The notes: generated by a model not told the origin, from the sequence alone. Shown: positions 12,981 to 27,700, counted from the stretch's first letter. The stretch: 64,000 nt of DNA from Halisarca cf. caerulea (GCA_963170055.1 CAUJGJ010000087.1:1322601-1386600); one strand, 5' to 3'. Translations and numbers: made by a program.

Positions 12981-13194
12981 TCCTGACCAAATGAAAACTC
13001 AACAAGAGGAGAATACCTGGCTTAGTACAAGTGCTAGCACAACATTTCCATATTAGGGGATGCTATTGGAAACAGATAATTCAGCAAATACAATGAGTAA
13101 GACCCTAGCATTAAAAAGCTAATTAGCATTCCAATACCATCCTAAATTCAAATGCCATGTATTTATGTACATACACATGCACAACATATCCACA

Positions 13195-13470
13195 TACGTA
13201 AGTGCATCAAAAACTTAAGGAAATCATCTCACACTATTGAACACTTGACTGCTATCCTCCTAACAATATTCAGGCAAAGGTGTGTACACTACAGCTTCAT
13301 GTCAGGTTTAACTAAAACGTCATCAATACAGGAACCCAAGGTTAACGCAACACTCAAGGGATTTAGCACACGAGGAAGGAAGAAAATGTCATGTCAGCAG
13401 AATATGGGGATGTCCTGTCATGATCTGTAGCATGGAGAGTGGCATTCAGTTTGAGCAGCAACGGCTTCCC
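13195..13470. repeat. Recurrent ~250-bp module (type copy of at least ten)
   Basis: A recognisable block containing the words GTCAGGTTTT, CAGGAACCCAA and GGTCATGTCTGCAGCAA, ending in CATGCTCTGTATTATGGAG. Other copies lie near 7,205-7,790 (interrupted by an insertion), 18,280-18,460, 20,440-20,720, 25,845-26,095, 31,220-31,400, 34,340-34,560, 40,025-40,290, 45,480-45,740 and 51,205-51,390. Weaker ones are near 1,200-1,360 and 33,440-33,600. Within a unit the copies sit about 5.0-5.7 kb apart, suggesting an older ~5.5-kb repeat beneath the three large units. No conserved open frame crosses the copies, so I treat it as noncoding. Confidence 0.7.
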
Positions 13471-16400
13471 TTGGTAGCTAGCAGTGCGTACATACGTATA
13501 CATATGTATGTACATACGTGCACACATTGCATACGTATGTATGTACTACATACATGGATATGTATGTACGTATGTACGCTAGAGTAAGTACAAACACACA
13601 AGAAATACCACGGAACATTGCTCATCTCAAACACCACTACTGCTAGATCTGCATGTGTGCCCAGGAGAGTACTGGTGGTACGTAGAAACTTATACATCCT
13701 TGGGATATGATCCTACTTGAGGGGTGTTCCCCAGTTCCCAAAGAGGACAATGCAACTGTCTATGGTTCCCATTGCTTGGATCACTGACCTGGATAGAGGC
13801 TGGTAACCATGGGAATCAAGTTTGCTATTGCTATCAGCTTTGCTATTATTTTCACTTGTACATACGTACATAGTACATATGTATTTTGTCATGCTGAACA
13901 CATATACACAGAAACTTTTACATCCTTGTGACATATTCCTACTAGAGGGGTGTTCCTGAAGAGTCTGTTTTAGCCCCATTGTGTGTGTAGTATAGTAGCA
14001 GTGAACTTGATGAGTGTCATGTAGCAACAAGTGTTAGCATGACATTGTGGTTTTGGGATTGCATAAAAGGAATGTGGTCCGAACAGTTAAGTGCGTACCA
14101 TGCTGATGAGTTCCCAAAGAGGACAATGCAACTGTCTATGGTTTCCATTGCTTGGATCACTGACCTCGGTAGAGGCTTGTAACCATGGGAACCAAGAGAA
14201 CATAATGTCCTGCTAAACACAAACAGGCCTCTGACATGCACAAGACTTACGTACACAGGAGATGGATGACTAGGCTTTCTGGCGTACTGCCTCAATACAT
14301 AACCATAAGGTCATCAGGAGATAATTATAATATATAATTATGTAGGGTTACAGTATGTATCTCAATAATATTGCAGAGTACACTCTACAACAACACAAGG
14401 GAACATGAAAATATGAAAACCAGTGCACAGCTGCTTGTGAAGGCCATGGAGTGTGCCTCAATGCTGTGATATACTGGACCTGTACACAGTGTCATGCCAA
14501 TGGCTAGAATATACGTAAATACATTTAAAGGACGAGGGCTGGAGCATGTGAAAAATTGGTGCACTACTTGGTACTAGGCAAATGCTGAATGACAGACCAG
14601 CAAAAGTTTTTCCAAAGAGATTTAAATGTGGTCAACCACCAAAAGTTTATCTCCTTGAAAAATTTAGCACTATAATATGGTAGTAGATAGGTATGTACGT
14701 ATGTAGATTAGACTTACGGACATTAGCATAATAGCAGTTGGACCCATCCTCCCCTGGACAAAGATGTACGTATCTAGCTTGGCGATAGACGTGTAATGAC
14801 GCCAGTGGGTGTGGTGTGGTCCATTTCATGTGTGACAAAAAATGATTGTTCTGATCACAGATATGCACATACAACAAGATCACATGTTTTACATGCAACG
14901 CCTGTATGATGGAAATGGCTTTCATACCCTTACTGTCTAAGAATAAAGCATTCCAATTAGCCCTTTCTACACTAGGGTTTTACCCCTTACACTCATTGGC
15001 TGTTTTTATAAATTGATTACACTAACATTGCCAAATAAGGCAATGTTAGCTGCAAGAGGGCGTATACAGAGTGTCTATGAAGGGGGCTTACCCTCACCTA
15101 TGTAAACTCAGCATACTAGGTATACAGATGGGCATGCATACATTATGCATTTAGGATACCAACTCAATGTAGTACACAAGCATAACTTGTCACTGTTCTA
15201 AGGATGGCTATGGGCATGTAGCAATATGGTACCAGTCTGTTCATGAGCACACGAGATGCATACTCAGGGACATCTGAAAAAATTATGACTATTAGTGAAA
15301 TGATACAAATTTGTAAATTTGAACTTTATGACTTCTACATGTTTAGTGTTGATTTCTGCACTGCAGTCACACTTCATAGCAGTGATTTATCAAAGCTTGT
15401 CCCAAACCCTCTCTTTCTGATATTCCCACAAAGTCATAGGAATGAGGTACAAACGTTTACGAATGAGCCAACGTGTGAGGATTCAAACAATGAATACTAT
15501 CTTTCTGAACTTCTAGGCACATCCTAGTTGGGAGAGTACAGGGAACGTAGGGAGAGGTACTGCTGGGGGGATTTTAACCACACCATTATTGGAGCTACTC
15601 TTGAAAAAACTCTAAGCAGTGTGAGTTCTATTATTGATGCAACATCATACGTACTGTATATTAATATAATATTACATGCAATTTTATACAAAGACAACAG
15701 GCTATTTAGTTCTATGTTCTCCATGTTTAGAGAGATCATTCCTAGACTCTAGTACACTCTAGTACTATTTAACATTCACCACAACTGGCACATTATTGAG
15801 TGTATATATTGTATGCAGCTGAGCTAGGGAACCCTGTTAGACAACATTCCCTTATTAGGGAATGCTATATTTAGTGGCAATTCGAAACAATCTGCAAGTG
15901 TGATGACCCCAACACACAAACGCTAATACCACCTTCAAACGTTATGCTAAATCTCTCCAATACCACCAACATGACAACCCCGGTGTACTAAAAGCCTGCA
16001 TATGCACAACACCACACCATACATACATTCAATACCACCAGTATGTGCCATTCAAAGGCACACTCCATATAGAACTACATACGTACATAGTGAAATAATG
16101 GAGGTCCTGTGATCTGTATTAGACTAGTTATTATAAAAAAAATTACTGCTACTATTTTCATGGAAAAGGTGCACCCGCCCCATCAACATACGTACGGAAA
16201 TTAGAATACCAACACATGACAATTCCAATGTACACACTATACATGCATACACACAACACCAGGTATACGTAGTACTGAGTTTATGTTCACCAAAAAATCG
16301 AGGCAGAGTTGTGCACATTACAACTTAATGCATGTATGTATTATTTTTAGTACGTATGTATGAACAACAAACCAGAAGTGCAATACACTGTACTAACAAA

Positions 16401-16788
16401 TCGCATGTCTGAGACCTACAGTATGTACATGAAATAACGCATAGCTAGCATCTTCCCCGATCACTCCCTACACAGGTAAGTAGTAGAAGCTAGGACACTT
16501 TATACTCATTCATGACTCATGAAGTTTGCTGTGACTGCAGTTGTTCAAGACGAACAAGTAAAGTATGCAATAATGCATGATCATATTCACTTAACAATAA
16601 GACACTTCAGCCAAGGGCGCACAATTGAAGTACACATTAGGAATAAAGTGTGGTCCTTACGCTAGTCACTACAAACTACATATGTAGTGCAAAGCTCTTT
16701 AGTTTTATGTGCAAAACAATCATCTGTGGTCTTATCTACGTACTTACGTACTTATGTATACAGATTACAATTTTACAATGTAACTGAG

Positions 16789-16792
<4 letters not shown>

Positions 16793-16841
<49 letters not shown>
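16793..16841 (+). repeat. (CA)n microsatellite
   Basis: Pure CA run after the flank TTTTACAATGTAACTGAGCT. Paralogous anchors: 11,003 (about 6 repeats), 23,091 (long) and 42,133 (short). Confidence 0.95.
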
Positions 16842-16842
<1 letters not shown>

Positions 16843-17229
16843 AATTAGTACTTCGAGACAGTGTAGAGAAAAAAAAGAGAATGTTACACTGAGAATATGT
16901 GCATGAGATCAGAGTTATCAAAGTCAAAAAACAACCTATGATCCCATCTGTACATACGCATGTTTGTATGGATTGAAAAACACATGTAAGGAGATAGGAA
17001 AGTTAACACAAGGATGTCAAGTAAGCTAAGCAGTATGCATTTACATAGGAAATATGCTGCAATACAGCAAATGGTGTCCCCTGCACACAAGCTATCATTG
17101 GACCCATAAGCACGTACCCATTTTACGTACGTATGTACGTAGCAAGGTGTGTGGGTGAATGGGGGCTGTTGAAAGGATGTCCAGCTGTCTTGGTCTGCAT
17201 GCACCATGCCACTTAACCGCTGCATCCTC

Positions 17230-17346
17230 TCTAGGTGAGCTACGTACGTATAGCAACACACCTATGCACTAGGCAGGATATAACTGTATGTACATATTGC
17301 CTAGAACACAAGACAGCATGAAGTCTCATATCGCAAGGAATGAGAT
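17230..17346. repeat. Recurrent module preceding CA microsatellites (type copy)
   Basis: Block with GCACTAGGCAGGATA and CATGAAGTCTCATATC, also found near 270-380, 5,410-5,530, 23,580-23,690, 32,845-32,945, 38,215-38,330 and 42,545-42,655. In three copies (17,347, 23,691, 42,657) a long CA run begins immediately after it; in the other four it does not. No coding potential is evident. Confidence 0.7.
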
Positions 17347-17358
17347 GTACACACGCAC

Positions 17359-17426
<68 letters not shown>

Positions 17427-17432
17427 ACAAAC
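17347..17432 (+). repeat. (CA)n microsatellite
   Basis: CA run of about 80 bp following the recurrent CATGAAGTCTCATATC module; paralogous to 23,691-23,937 and 42,657-42,750. Confidence 0.95.
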
Positions 17433-20400
17433 ACTTGCATATGTACAGTATGTATGTACATATCTAGAATTAGACAAAGTCTGCATGCAGTGTACGTGTG
17501 TACGTACGTATGCATGCACAGAGTGGAGAGTAATCCTAGAGGATTTCACTTAACAAAATTAACTCCTTGGAATTTCGGGGAACACTTTCCACCTCATACC
17601 TGAAATAAAAGAGCCCATGACATCTACCACAGTCACACAATACACAGTGGAGAACATATATAGGTACGTAGGTAGGTAGTTTGAATCTTATCAGGGGTTG
17701 ATCATTACTCTAGACAAAACAAACATCAAAGTGTAAACACTGCACAGCACAGCATCATTGACCACTTCTACCTGCATAATTTTACGCATACAGAAGCAAT
17801 GTTGGAACGACATTCATTCAGGTAAGTACACGTTGTGTAATTTTAGGGGAACCCAAGGCTGGAGAATAACCACAGCGACTTTTAGAAGTTGATGGGGCAT
17901 CACCTCTGCTTGGTTGCTATGGGTAAGAACATCTGTGCATGTCAGCAGTGGGAACACAGAAACTCATTAGTATGCGATATCATCGTTATTACTCAAATCA
18001 CACTCCAATCGGGTCACTATAAGATAACTCTGGTGGTTTTAGGATGTAACTGCAGTTGATCACAGCAGTTTACCACAATCCCTTGAGACCTGTGGATTGC
18101 ATATGTACGTACATACGTACGTACATACAACAACCATAGCCTGGGGGAGTCCAGTGGACAACATGGCAACCAACCGAAAGTGATGTCCTGCTAACCTCAA
18201 ATGGTCCTAGTCACTTTCATGGTCAGTTGCTATAGCTACAATCCAACCACCTCAGACCACAACCCATTGACAAGCTTTGGTTAATAAACCACACTCCACA
18301 CAGGAACCCAAAGTGGTCACGACACACAAACACACTACAGACACACCAGATGACAAAGGAAAAGAGGTCATGCCTGCAACAATGAGGGGATGTACGTAAT
18401 GTCATGCTCTGTCATAAGGAGTGATGTATTAGGCATGATCAGCTGTGGCTTCACTTCATTGGTATTGCACAATGCTAACAAGTAAACAGTAAACTAACGA
18501 TCCTTCCATTCACATACAATATACTACATACATATATACATACAGTACGTACGTACACTTGACTATGCATTATGCCCAAGAAACACTGAAGCACACTATT
18601 AAAACATACTCCACAATCACATACGTATGGCATGACACTAGCAAATGTACATATGTACGTACATATGCACGCACAAAATATGTACATTGAAAAGTATACA
18701 GATTGCTCACACTAAAATTGGGCATTATATCAACAATACATGTGATAAGGCTGTAAAATGATCACTGTTGTAAGAATGGTTCTGGGTGTAAAACAATCAT
18801 AATACCGTGCCAGTTTGATCGCGATCACTCTAAGATGGACGTATACACAAGGAGAATTTAGGGCTATTGGAGAAATGCTCGCTACTCAGTACTTAAAGGG
18901 AAGGTGTACGAGGCAAAGGAATTGTGAATGCATACAACACTGCTGAAAGTGAATGATCTTAGGACTAGAACGCAAAAATTCTCAGCTATAAAGGCGATAA
19001 TATCACATAGTACAATACTTGGCTCACTTCAAGCATTGAAGCAAGTTTTTATGAAAAGTGAGGCAAGAGAGAGGAATGTTGAGTAAAAGTGGTAGCAAAA
19101 CTGCTTCCCGTTAGAAACACCTGTCGTTCCCGGTGAATTCAATCACACTTTTCTTTCTTTACTAGACAATGAAGAGTATTCTCAAGCACAACCATGTGTG
19201 CATACAATGCTGAAACGGCGGATGTTGATTGCGGGATAATGGCTTTTAGTGCACATGGCACAGCCTCAAAACTGCTCTTTAGGTGACACAATCTGTCCCA
19301 TGGGATAGCACTAATAGATGAGCCCAATACATTGACCGGTGATGGTGCAAGGGCAAGGGAAATATTTGCCAGAGGTTTGTAATGTCTTCATTGCAAGTGT
19401 GCGGCATAGTCAAAAGTGGTTTGTACGACTCTTACAAAATACGTACATTTACCTTACATACGTATATCTACCCACTCACCATGACACAAGGACAAGTACA
19501 GCAAAGGTTTCCCTGGCATGCATAGAAGCCACAGACATTTGCCACATGTGCATGTAATACATACGTATCACAGTGTGTGGGTTAAGGTTGGGCTGATCAT
19601 AGGATGCCCTTATTCTGCCAACACTACGCCAGATAACATGCTAGGTAGTTAGTTAGTTAGCAAAGAATTATGCAGTGCTCAAGCAAATCATAACAGTGTC
19701 TGCAAGCTGCAGTGTAGGGAACCCGTGCAGAACGCGCAGTACAGCTTGTTGACATGAGCCATTATCACATGTACGTACGTATTTCTATGTAAGTACATAT
19801 GCACAAACATAGACAAACTGGTATAGTGCTACAAAATGTACGTACAACGAGACTAAACCATACATACACATGTATGTACGTACAAACTTTTAAGGAGAAA
19901 CAAATGTAATGTAGAGAAAAACATGCTAAGCAGATATGCACATACGTACATGTATGTACATGTCCGTACATACGCTTGTGTACATGGCAATCATCTAAAA
20001 CTTGTAGGGGCAAATCTAAGAATGAATCCGACATACGTACGTAGGTACTACCGCATAAAGTACATGGAAAAAAATAATGGAGACTTATGCTTGAGATGGT
20101 TGCACGGGAGCAAATAGTGATTGCCATGTTCTTTGTCTTGGGTGCTCTACAAGGTCGGCCACATCTGCCAAGGCCACCTCTACATCCTAGTACTCTCAAG
20201 TACCATCTGTACAGCAATGGCTGCATGTGTGTTCATTGGCATCGTGACCAATAATATCCCTAAGTACCTGGCATACAAGTAAGTGCTAGCAACATTAGTT
20301 TCTAATTTGGGAATGCTATTGCAAACAGTTTAATTTATCCAGCAACTGAAATGAGTAAAACCTTAACACAAAAGCTAATTAGTATTGAAACCACTGTAAT

Positions 20401-20774
20401 TCGGATGTCAGAGACACATACATAATACGTAAGTGTGCAACGAATCCAAGTTTATCAAAAAAGAAATCATTTATACACTATTAAATGCTCAATTACTATC
20501 CTTCGCACAATATAAAGGCCTAGGTGTGCGTACTAATACTTTGTCAGGTTTTGGCTAAAAAGCACCACTTCAATACAGGAAGGCAACATTGATATGACAC
20601 AAAAGAAACTTGTTAGATGAGAAAGGAAGAAGAGGTCATGTCTGCAGCAACGTGGGGATGTCATGTCATGCTCTGTATTATGAAGTGATGTACGTAGGTA
20701 TCAATATGAGTGCATGGCTTCACTTGGTAATGCCATGTAAAATAGACTGTAAATCCAACGATTCAAATACAGCA

Positions 20775-20905
20775 GTACGTACAGTAGTACAGACAGCAGT
20801 ATGTACAGTAGTACGGACAGTAGTACGGACAGTAGTACGGACAGTAGTACAGACAGTAGTACGGACAGCAGTATGTACAGTAGTACGGACAGTACTTACA
20901 CAGTA
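20775..20905 (+). repeat. 12-bp tandem repeat (ACAGTAGTACGG)n
   Basis: About ten copies of a 12-bp unit ACAGTAGTACGG, with variants ACAGCAGTATGT and ACAGTAGTACAG. Confined to unit B; A (about 1,975) and C (about 34,650) have only AATACAGTAG at the same place. Val-Arg-Thr-Val frames over it are repeat artefacts. Confidence 0.9.
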
Positions 20906-22029
20906 CTAACGGACATACAGCATGTGTAAGTAAGTGAAAATGCTCAAGAACTACCAAACACATTGTTCAGCTCACACACCAATACTACATACTAGTACAT
21001 GACACGACAACTTCACCTGTATTATACGTACGTACGTATGCATGTACATACTTGTGCACATACAATTCAAGTACGTACGTACAACTTCAAAACTTAACAC
21101 TTGTATGATAGAGGTACATACACAGCTTCTTTCACTGCCTACACAGTGGAAACTCTGTACTACAGACACAGAGGTTTGCTACACATATTACGTACATTAT
21201 CACTGAAACGAGGCTACTTTACACTGTGGGGTGTGGTGATCGTGGATTTTGCAGTCAAAATTATATTGTCAAGAAATGTGACAATTGTTGCAATACTTAC
21301 TTTATATGCCAGAAATGGAAGAATACACTTCAGCAGGTCAACTACATGTGCTACAAAGTTGGAGTTGAACCAATAGAAGTAACCATTGTGGCTAAAGACC
21401 TCCTTGGGGTACACTAGCTTGCATATTCACAAACAGTTGGGCTAACCACGTTAGGATTGTCACAATATCAAACTTTGCCATCAATGCAATCATTGTCTGC
21501 ACAATTATCACAGTATAACAACAACATTGAATTATTGCACAACTCTACGAACATAGCAATCTGCAAATCCATATCCACTAAAAGCCTCTTGAGTCGACTA
21601 CACACGTACAAGAGGTTTCAATGTACACACAGTAAGTACATATGTACATACGTACGTATGTGCTTACCCGAAATCAAAAGCATTCCATTAGGTATCATTA
21701 ATAGCCCAACACGTATGCATATGTACATATGTGACACACATGCACTATCACCATTTAGGGATCTCACAGTCCAGCCTACTTACACCTCCCCATTCAGTTA
21801 GCTGGGCAGAATAGGGCTTTCAGTGAAAATGCTAATCAGTCTGTGGATGCCCTATATATAACTTCATTAAACGTTTCAGTTTTCATTTGCGCAATGCAAT
21901 CACACTTCACAGAGCTAGTGATGGTAGGGATAATAATGATCCTGGTCTGGGAACACGTGCGCATCTACAATCCATAGTGTGAGGGTGAGGCTTACAGTAG
22001 ACAATCTCAGAGTCATGATAACTATACCA

Positions 22030-22125
22030 CATGTGTGCCCAGGAGAGTGCTGATGGTGAGGTGACTGAACCAGGAGAGTGCTGGTGGTGAGGTGACTGAA
22101 CCAAGAGTGCTGGTAGTGAGGTACT
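22030..22125 (+). repeat. 31-bp sequence in three tandem copies
   Basis: CCAGGAGAGTGCTGATGG followed by TGAGGTGACTGAA occurs three times with minor changes. Unit A has a single copy at about 10,012-10,042 and unit C a single related one near 36,437-36,465. Confidence 0.85.
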
Positions 22126-23088
22126 GATTGACCGTAAATACAAAGATTGCTCTTTCCTCTTGTACGTATGTAAATGTCTCCTCAAATACTTTACAAGGTG
22201 GCATTTGAAGTCTCTTACATCACTTCATTTGGAATAGATCTTTGACGCAGTTCACTAACAGTATATACGTATGTGCGTGCCCATATGCATGGACACCTGT
22301 ACAGAGAATAGCTACATGAAACTTCACTTTCAAGTTAAGAATACGTCTTGAGGTACAATACAGCATATGTATGTACGTACAGTACATATTTTTAGATAAG
22401 AAAATATATGTACCATGTATTACATAGGCACTGAACAGAAACTTACTGAAACAGGGGCTGACTACATGGGACTAGGTGTGCACAGTCTCGTCTAGAGTTG
22501 ATCAGTTTCAGCCACTTACCCTACCAATTTACATCAGTTAGGAGGTGTGCTGACATCAATGACCTGTGCTTCATCACAAATGTCAGCACACTTTTGCCTT
22601 TGCTCCAACCAGACGCTGCCCACGCACCAGATACAAACGAACAACAAAGCACAAGTGCAATACTCACAAATTGCATGTCTGACACCTATATTATGCACCA
22701 TACATGAAATAACACATAACCAGCACCTTCCCCGGCCATTCCCTACACAGGTAGTGGAAGCTATGACACTTCTTACCCATTCATTACTCATGACGTTTGC
22801 TGTAACTGCAGTAGTTCAAGGCATACATACAAGTGAACTAATGACGTATGCACATTATCACACTATAACAAGACACTTCAACCAAGGGCACACAATTGAA
22901 CTATATATTAGCAATGAAGTGTGGATCTTACGTTGGGCACTACAAGCTTACGTAGTTTGTAGTGACAACTTTGAAAACCAGGTAGTGTTAAGCTCTTTAT
23001 TGCCATGCACAAAACAGTCATCTGTGCACTTGCATACGTACGTACATGCTTATGGACACACAGATTGCAAATTTACAAAGTAACGGAG

Positions 23089-23090
<2 letters not shown>

Positions 23091-23149
<59 letters not shown>

Positions 23150-23162
23150 ACAAACACACACA

Positions 23163-23199
<37 letters not shown>
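23091..23199 (+). repeat. (CA)n microsatellite
   Basis: Roughly 108 bp of CA with a few TA/AA interruptions after the flank AAGTAACGGAGCT. Confidence 0.95.
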
Positions 23200-23200
<1 letters not shown>

Positions 23201-23688
23201 AATTAGTACGGCGAGACAGTGAAGAGAAAAAAAAACATCACACTGAAATATGTGCATGAAAACAGAGTTATCAAAGCCAAACAAAATAATCCAAAATCAC
23301 ATACATACGTACGTATGTACATATGGATTGAAAAACATTGTGATAAGACAAGGAAATTAATACAAGGATGTCATGTAAGCTAAGCAGTTTGCATTTATGT
23401 AGGACAAATGCAACAATACAGCAAATTAGGTGTCCCTTGTCAAGCTACCATTGAAATCATAAGCATGCAATCACGTCTGCAGCAAGGTGGGTGGGTGAAT
23501 GTTGGACTGATCTAAGGATGCCCAGCTTTCTTGGTCTGCATGCACCATGCCACATACGTAGTATTCCCATCCTCACTTGGTGTGCTACAGCAGCACACCT
23601 ATACACTAGGCAGGATATAACTATGTAGGTACGCACAAATTGCCAGAAACGTCATAACAGCATGAAGTCTCATATCACAAGAATCAGA

Positions 23689-23690
<2 letters not shown>

Positions 23691-23751
<61 letters not shown>

Positions 23752-23762
23752 ACATTCACACA

Positions 23763-23817
<55 letters not shown>

Positions 23818-23851
23818 ACACACACACACATACACACATTCACACACATTC

Positions 23852-23892
<41 letters not shown>

Positions 23893-23937
23893 CACATTCA
23901 CACATTCACACACACATTCACACACACAAACACACAT
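23691..23937 (+). repeat. (CA)n microsatellite with TTCA interruptions, ~245 bp
   Basis: CA tract broken by CATACACACATTCACACACA blocks that themselves recur, so the array has grown partly by copying a larger compound unit. The paralogous tracts in A and C are about 80-95 bp. Confidence 0.95.
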
Positions 23938-24605
23938 GTACGAACACATGTACGCATGTACGTACGTACGTACATATCTACAATTAGACAAAAAAGCAAT
24001 TTAGAATTGCCAAGAAACTTTTACCTACAGTTGCCACCAATACGTATGCATGTACATACGTACGTACATACGCATGTACATATGTACAGAGTGGAGAGTA
24101 AGCCTAGAGGATTTCATGAACTCCTCTGAATTTTAGGAACACTTTGTACTTTACACCTGAAATGAAAGGGCCCATGTCGCCTACCACAGTCTCTCCACAC
24201 ACAGTGGGAACATACGTATGTACGTACATTATGTACTTTGAACCTTATCAGGGTAGATCATTACTCTAGATGGAACAAACACCAAGTTGTAAATGCTGAG
24301 CAATACAACATCATTAACCACTTCTAATGTCATAATACAATACATACTCCAAGATTACATGTATACATATGGCATGACACTAGCACATGTATGTACGTAT
24401 GTGTGTACGTACGTATGTCCGCACATACATACATACATTTGAAAGTACACACATCGCTCACACTAAGGTTGGGCATTGCAGAATAATCACTGTTATGAGA
24501 ATGGTTCTGGACATACGTATAAAACCATAATAATACCATATAAAACATGTAAAATTGGGATGGAGATGTAGAGATAAGAATTGGAACAAGGTGTAGGATT
24601 GATTG

Positions 24606-24740
24606 TTACATAGGGCTAGACAGGCATAGGGCTAGACAGGCATATAGACTAGGCATACAAGGGGTTAGACGGGCATAGGCTAGGCATACGGTACATGGGG
24701 CTACATGGCCATAGGGATAGACAAAGGTAGGTTGGACAGG
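24606..24740. repeat. Expanded GGGCTAGACAGGCATA repeat
   Basis: Longer paralogue of the 11,776-11,845 array, with about six degenerate copies. Confidence 0.7.
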
Positions 24741-27700
24741 GTACAGTGTGCATATTCCTACTCCTGCAGCAATACTATCAATGCAGGATGTAGGAATTGG
24801 AATATGTATGCATGTATACAGCAATGAAGAGTGCAAGTCGTACACTTTGCACTATAACATACAGTAAGCTGCTTATTGTCATACACACATCACTCATCCT
24901 TAGTACTTTTGCATGTACACACAAATTCTGTTTTGTAACAGAGTTTGGAGTTACGTACATGCATGCACACATGCATGCATGTACGCATGCATGTACACAC
25001 GTACACACAAACACACACACACACACACACACAATGCTACATACGTACGTACGTACAAGGACACATTACGCTATTGCAAATACAATCTACCGGAGAGGTT
25101 AGGAAGTTTATCACTGCAGTGGTGTGGGTATTAGCAGTCAAAAACATCAGCTGTTAGGAGGTGGTCACATTTAAGGAAGTACGTACGTAAGACCTGCAAT
25201 CAAACCAACCACCTCAAAATTAACATACATATGTCGGCACACACATATGTACATACAAACGAAGACAAACTACATAGTAGTGCTACAGAACATACTAAGA
25301 GACTAAAACATACACACGCACGCATGTACAAACTCTTAAGGAATAATTGGCAGATGTGTACGTATGGTGACCATCTACGTATGTACAAGTAGGGTTGATC
25401 CATGGATGCATCAAACAATGCCTTGACTTCTAGATGAAGTCTTAGAACAATATATGGAGAACGATGCTTGTGACAATCTCATGGGTGCAAATTTCTAATA
25501 CGGATTGCCATGTTCATTCTCATGGATGCTTTACAAGGTCAGCCACATCTACTAAAACCGACCCTAGATCCTATAGCACACTCTAGTGCCATTTTCACAA
25601 TGGGCACATGTGTTCATTGACATCCTGACCTAATAAAAACTGAACAATAGGAGGATACCTGGCTTAGTACAAGTGCTAGCACAATAATCCCATATGAGGA
25701 AATGCTATTGGAAACAGATAATTCAGCAACTGCAATGAGTTCAACCCTAGCATAAAAAGCTAATTAACATTCCAATACCATCCTAAATTCGAATGTCATG
25801 TAGGTATGTACATACGTACGCATGCGCAACATATCTACATAAGTGCATCAAAAAGGAAATCATCTTACACTAGTAAACATTTGATTGCTATCCTCCTCAC
25901 AATATCCAGGCAAAGGTGTGTACGCTACAGGTTCATGTCAGGTTTTAACTAAAAGGTCATCAATACAGGAATCCAAGGTTAGAGTAACATTCAAGGAATT
26001 TAGCAGACAAAGCAGGAAGAAAATGTCTCAGTAGAATATGGGGATGTCCTGTCATGCTCTGTATTATGGAGAGGGCATTCAGTTTGAGCAGCAACGGCTT
26101 CCCTTGGTCATTCTCATGCACAAACTGAACATCCTCTAGTTCAAATACAGCTAGCAGTGCGTACATACCTACGTACGTACATACGTATACATGCGTATGT
26201 ACATACGCACACACATTACATACGTATGTACGCACGTATATACTACATACATGCATGTGTATGTACGTATGTATACTAGAGTAAGTACAAACACTCAAGA
26301 AATACCACAGAACATTGCTCATCTCAAACACCACTACTGCTAGATCACACATGACATGACAACGCTACATGTACATACGTACACACGCATATTTGAAGCA
26401 TCTAATCCGTATTGTGAGGGTGAGGCTTGTGGCAGCCCCCTTCACTTGTGTGAGCCTTCCTACACCCCTGAAGTGAGATGTAAAGATGCATGGAAGTACC
26501 ATGGGGCTGCTTTGCTATTGTTTTTACTTGTACATACGTAGTACGTAAGTACCTACGTCCATACATATTGTGTCATGTTGTACACATATACGTAGAAACA
26601 TATACATACATCCTTGTGATACTTTCCTACTTGAGGGGTGTTCCTGAGTTCCCAAAGAGGACAATGCAGCTGTCTATGGTTCCCATTGCTTGGATCACCA
26701 ACCTGGATAGAGGTTGGTAACCATGGGAACCAAGGTTTGTTATTGCTATCTGCTTTGCCATTGTACATACGTACCGTAGTACGTACGTATGTACCTACGT
26801 GTGTATTTTGTCAGTACATCCTTGTGATATTTTCCTACTCAATTCCCAAGAATGCTATCACATGAATGCACAATACTTACCTATGTACACAGGAGATGGA
26901 TGATTAAGCTTTCTGGCGTATCAGCTCAATACATAACCATAAGGTCATCAGGAGATAATTATGTAGGGTTACAGTATGTATCTCAAAAACATTGCAGAGT
27001 ACACACTACAACAACACAAGGAAAACATAAACACCAGTGCACAGCTGCTTGTGAAGGCCATGGAGTGTGCCTCAATGCTGGGATATACTGGACATGTACA
27101 CAGCGTCATGGCAATAGCAAGAATATGTATACGTAAATACATTTAAAGGATGAGGGCTGGAGTGTGTGAAAAATTGGTGCATTATTGGTAGGTAATACCT
27201 GAATGACAGACCCGCAAAAGGTATTTCCACAGAGATTTCAAAAGTGGTCAGCCACAAAAGTTTAGCTCCTTGAAAATTTAGCACTATACGGTAGTAGATA
27301 CGTATGTAGATTAGACTTACGGACATTAGCACAATAGTGGTTGGACCCATCCTCACCTGAACAAAGATGTAGTTCTAGCCATAGGCAGACAATGGCACCA
27401 GTGGGTGTGGTGTGGTCCATGTCATTTCATGTGTGCTTCATACGTACAATTAGCATGCACGCACCCATCCCAGCTGGGCTCAATTCACTGTACAGAGCCC
27501 TGCATACACCTCAGCTGGGCACAATCTCGCTATAGTACAACAGCCATAAAGCAGGTAGGGCGTCCGTAGTAATGATAGTGACTTTGCCATTTCATCCTCC
27601 AAAGCTCTTAGGCTATGGTCACCATGTCAAGGAAGCCCTACAGTTAAGATTTTAGGGATATCCCCCTTTCTATACAGAGGGATATTGACGACTAGTCTTT

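Larger units (their letters stand above)
1..19500. repeat. Segmental duplication unit A
   Basis: First of three direct copies of a large module series. Landmarks that recur: 172-221 matches 32,469-32,520; 1,659-1,790 matches 19,665-19,780 and 33,945-34,060; 3,900-3,935 matches 36,655-36,690; 4,830-5,090 matches 37,350-37,610; 5,800-6,450 matches 38,620-39,240; 10,060-11,000 matches 22,150-23,080 and 41,230-42,120; 11,450-13,700 matches 24,330-26,400; 13,700-15,650 matches 26,600-28,880; 17,780-19,400 matches 30,700-32,310. I see no convincing intact gene. Long open frames here come from microsatellites or lie in modules whose copies do not preserve them. Stretches not listed separately hold only this duplicated AT-rich sequence with scattered TACGTA runs. 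Confidence 0.8.

Noticed and set aside
13732..14205. Repeated AGTTCCCAAAGAGGACAATG block as an exon
   Set aside because: It recurs at 14,110, 26,645 and 43,965 but the frame is not preserved and no splice sites are consistent, so it is a repeat module.
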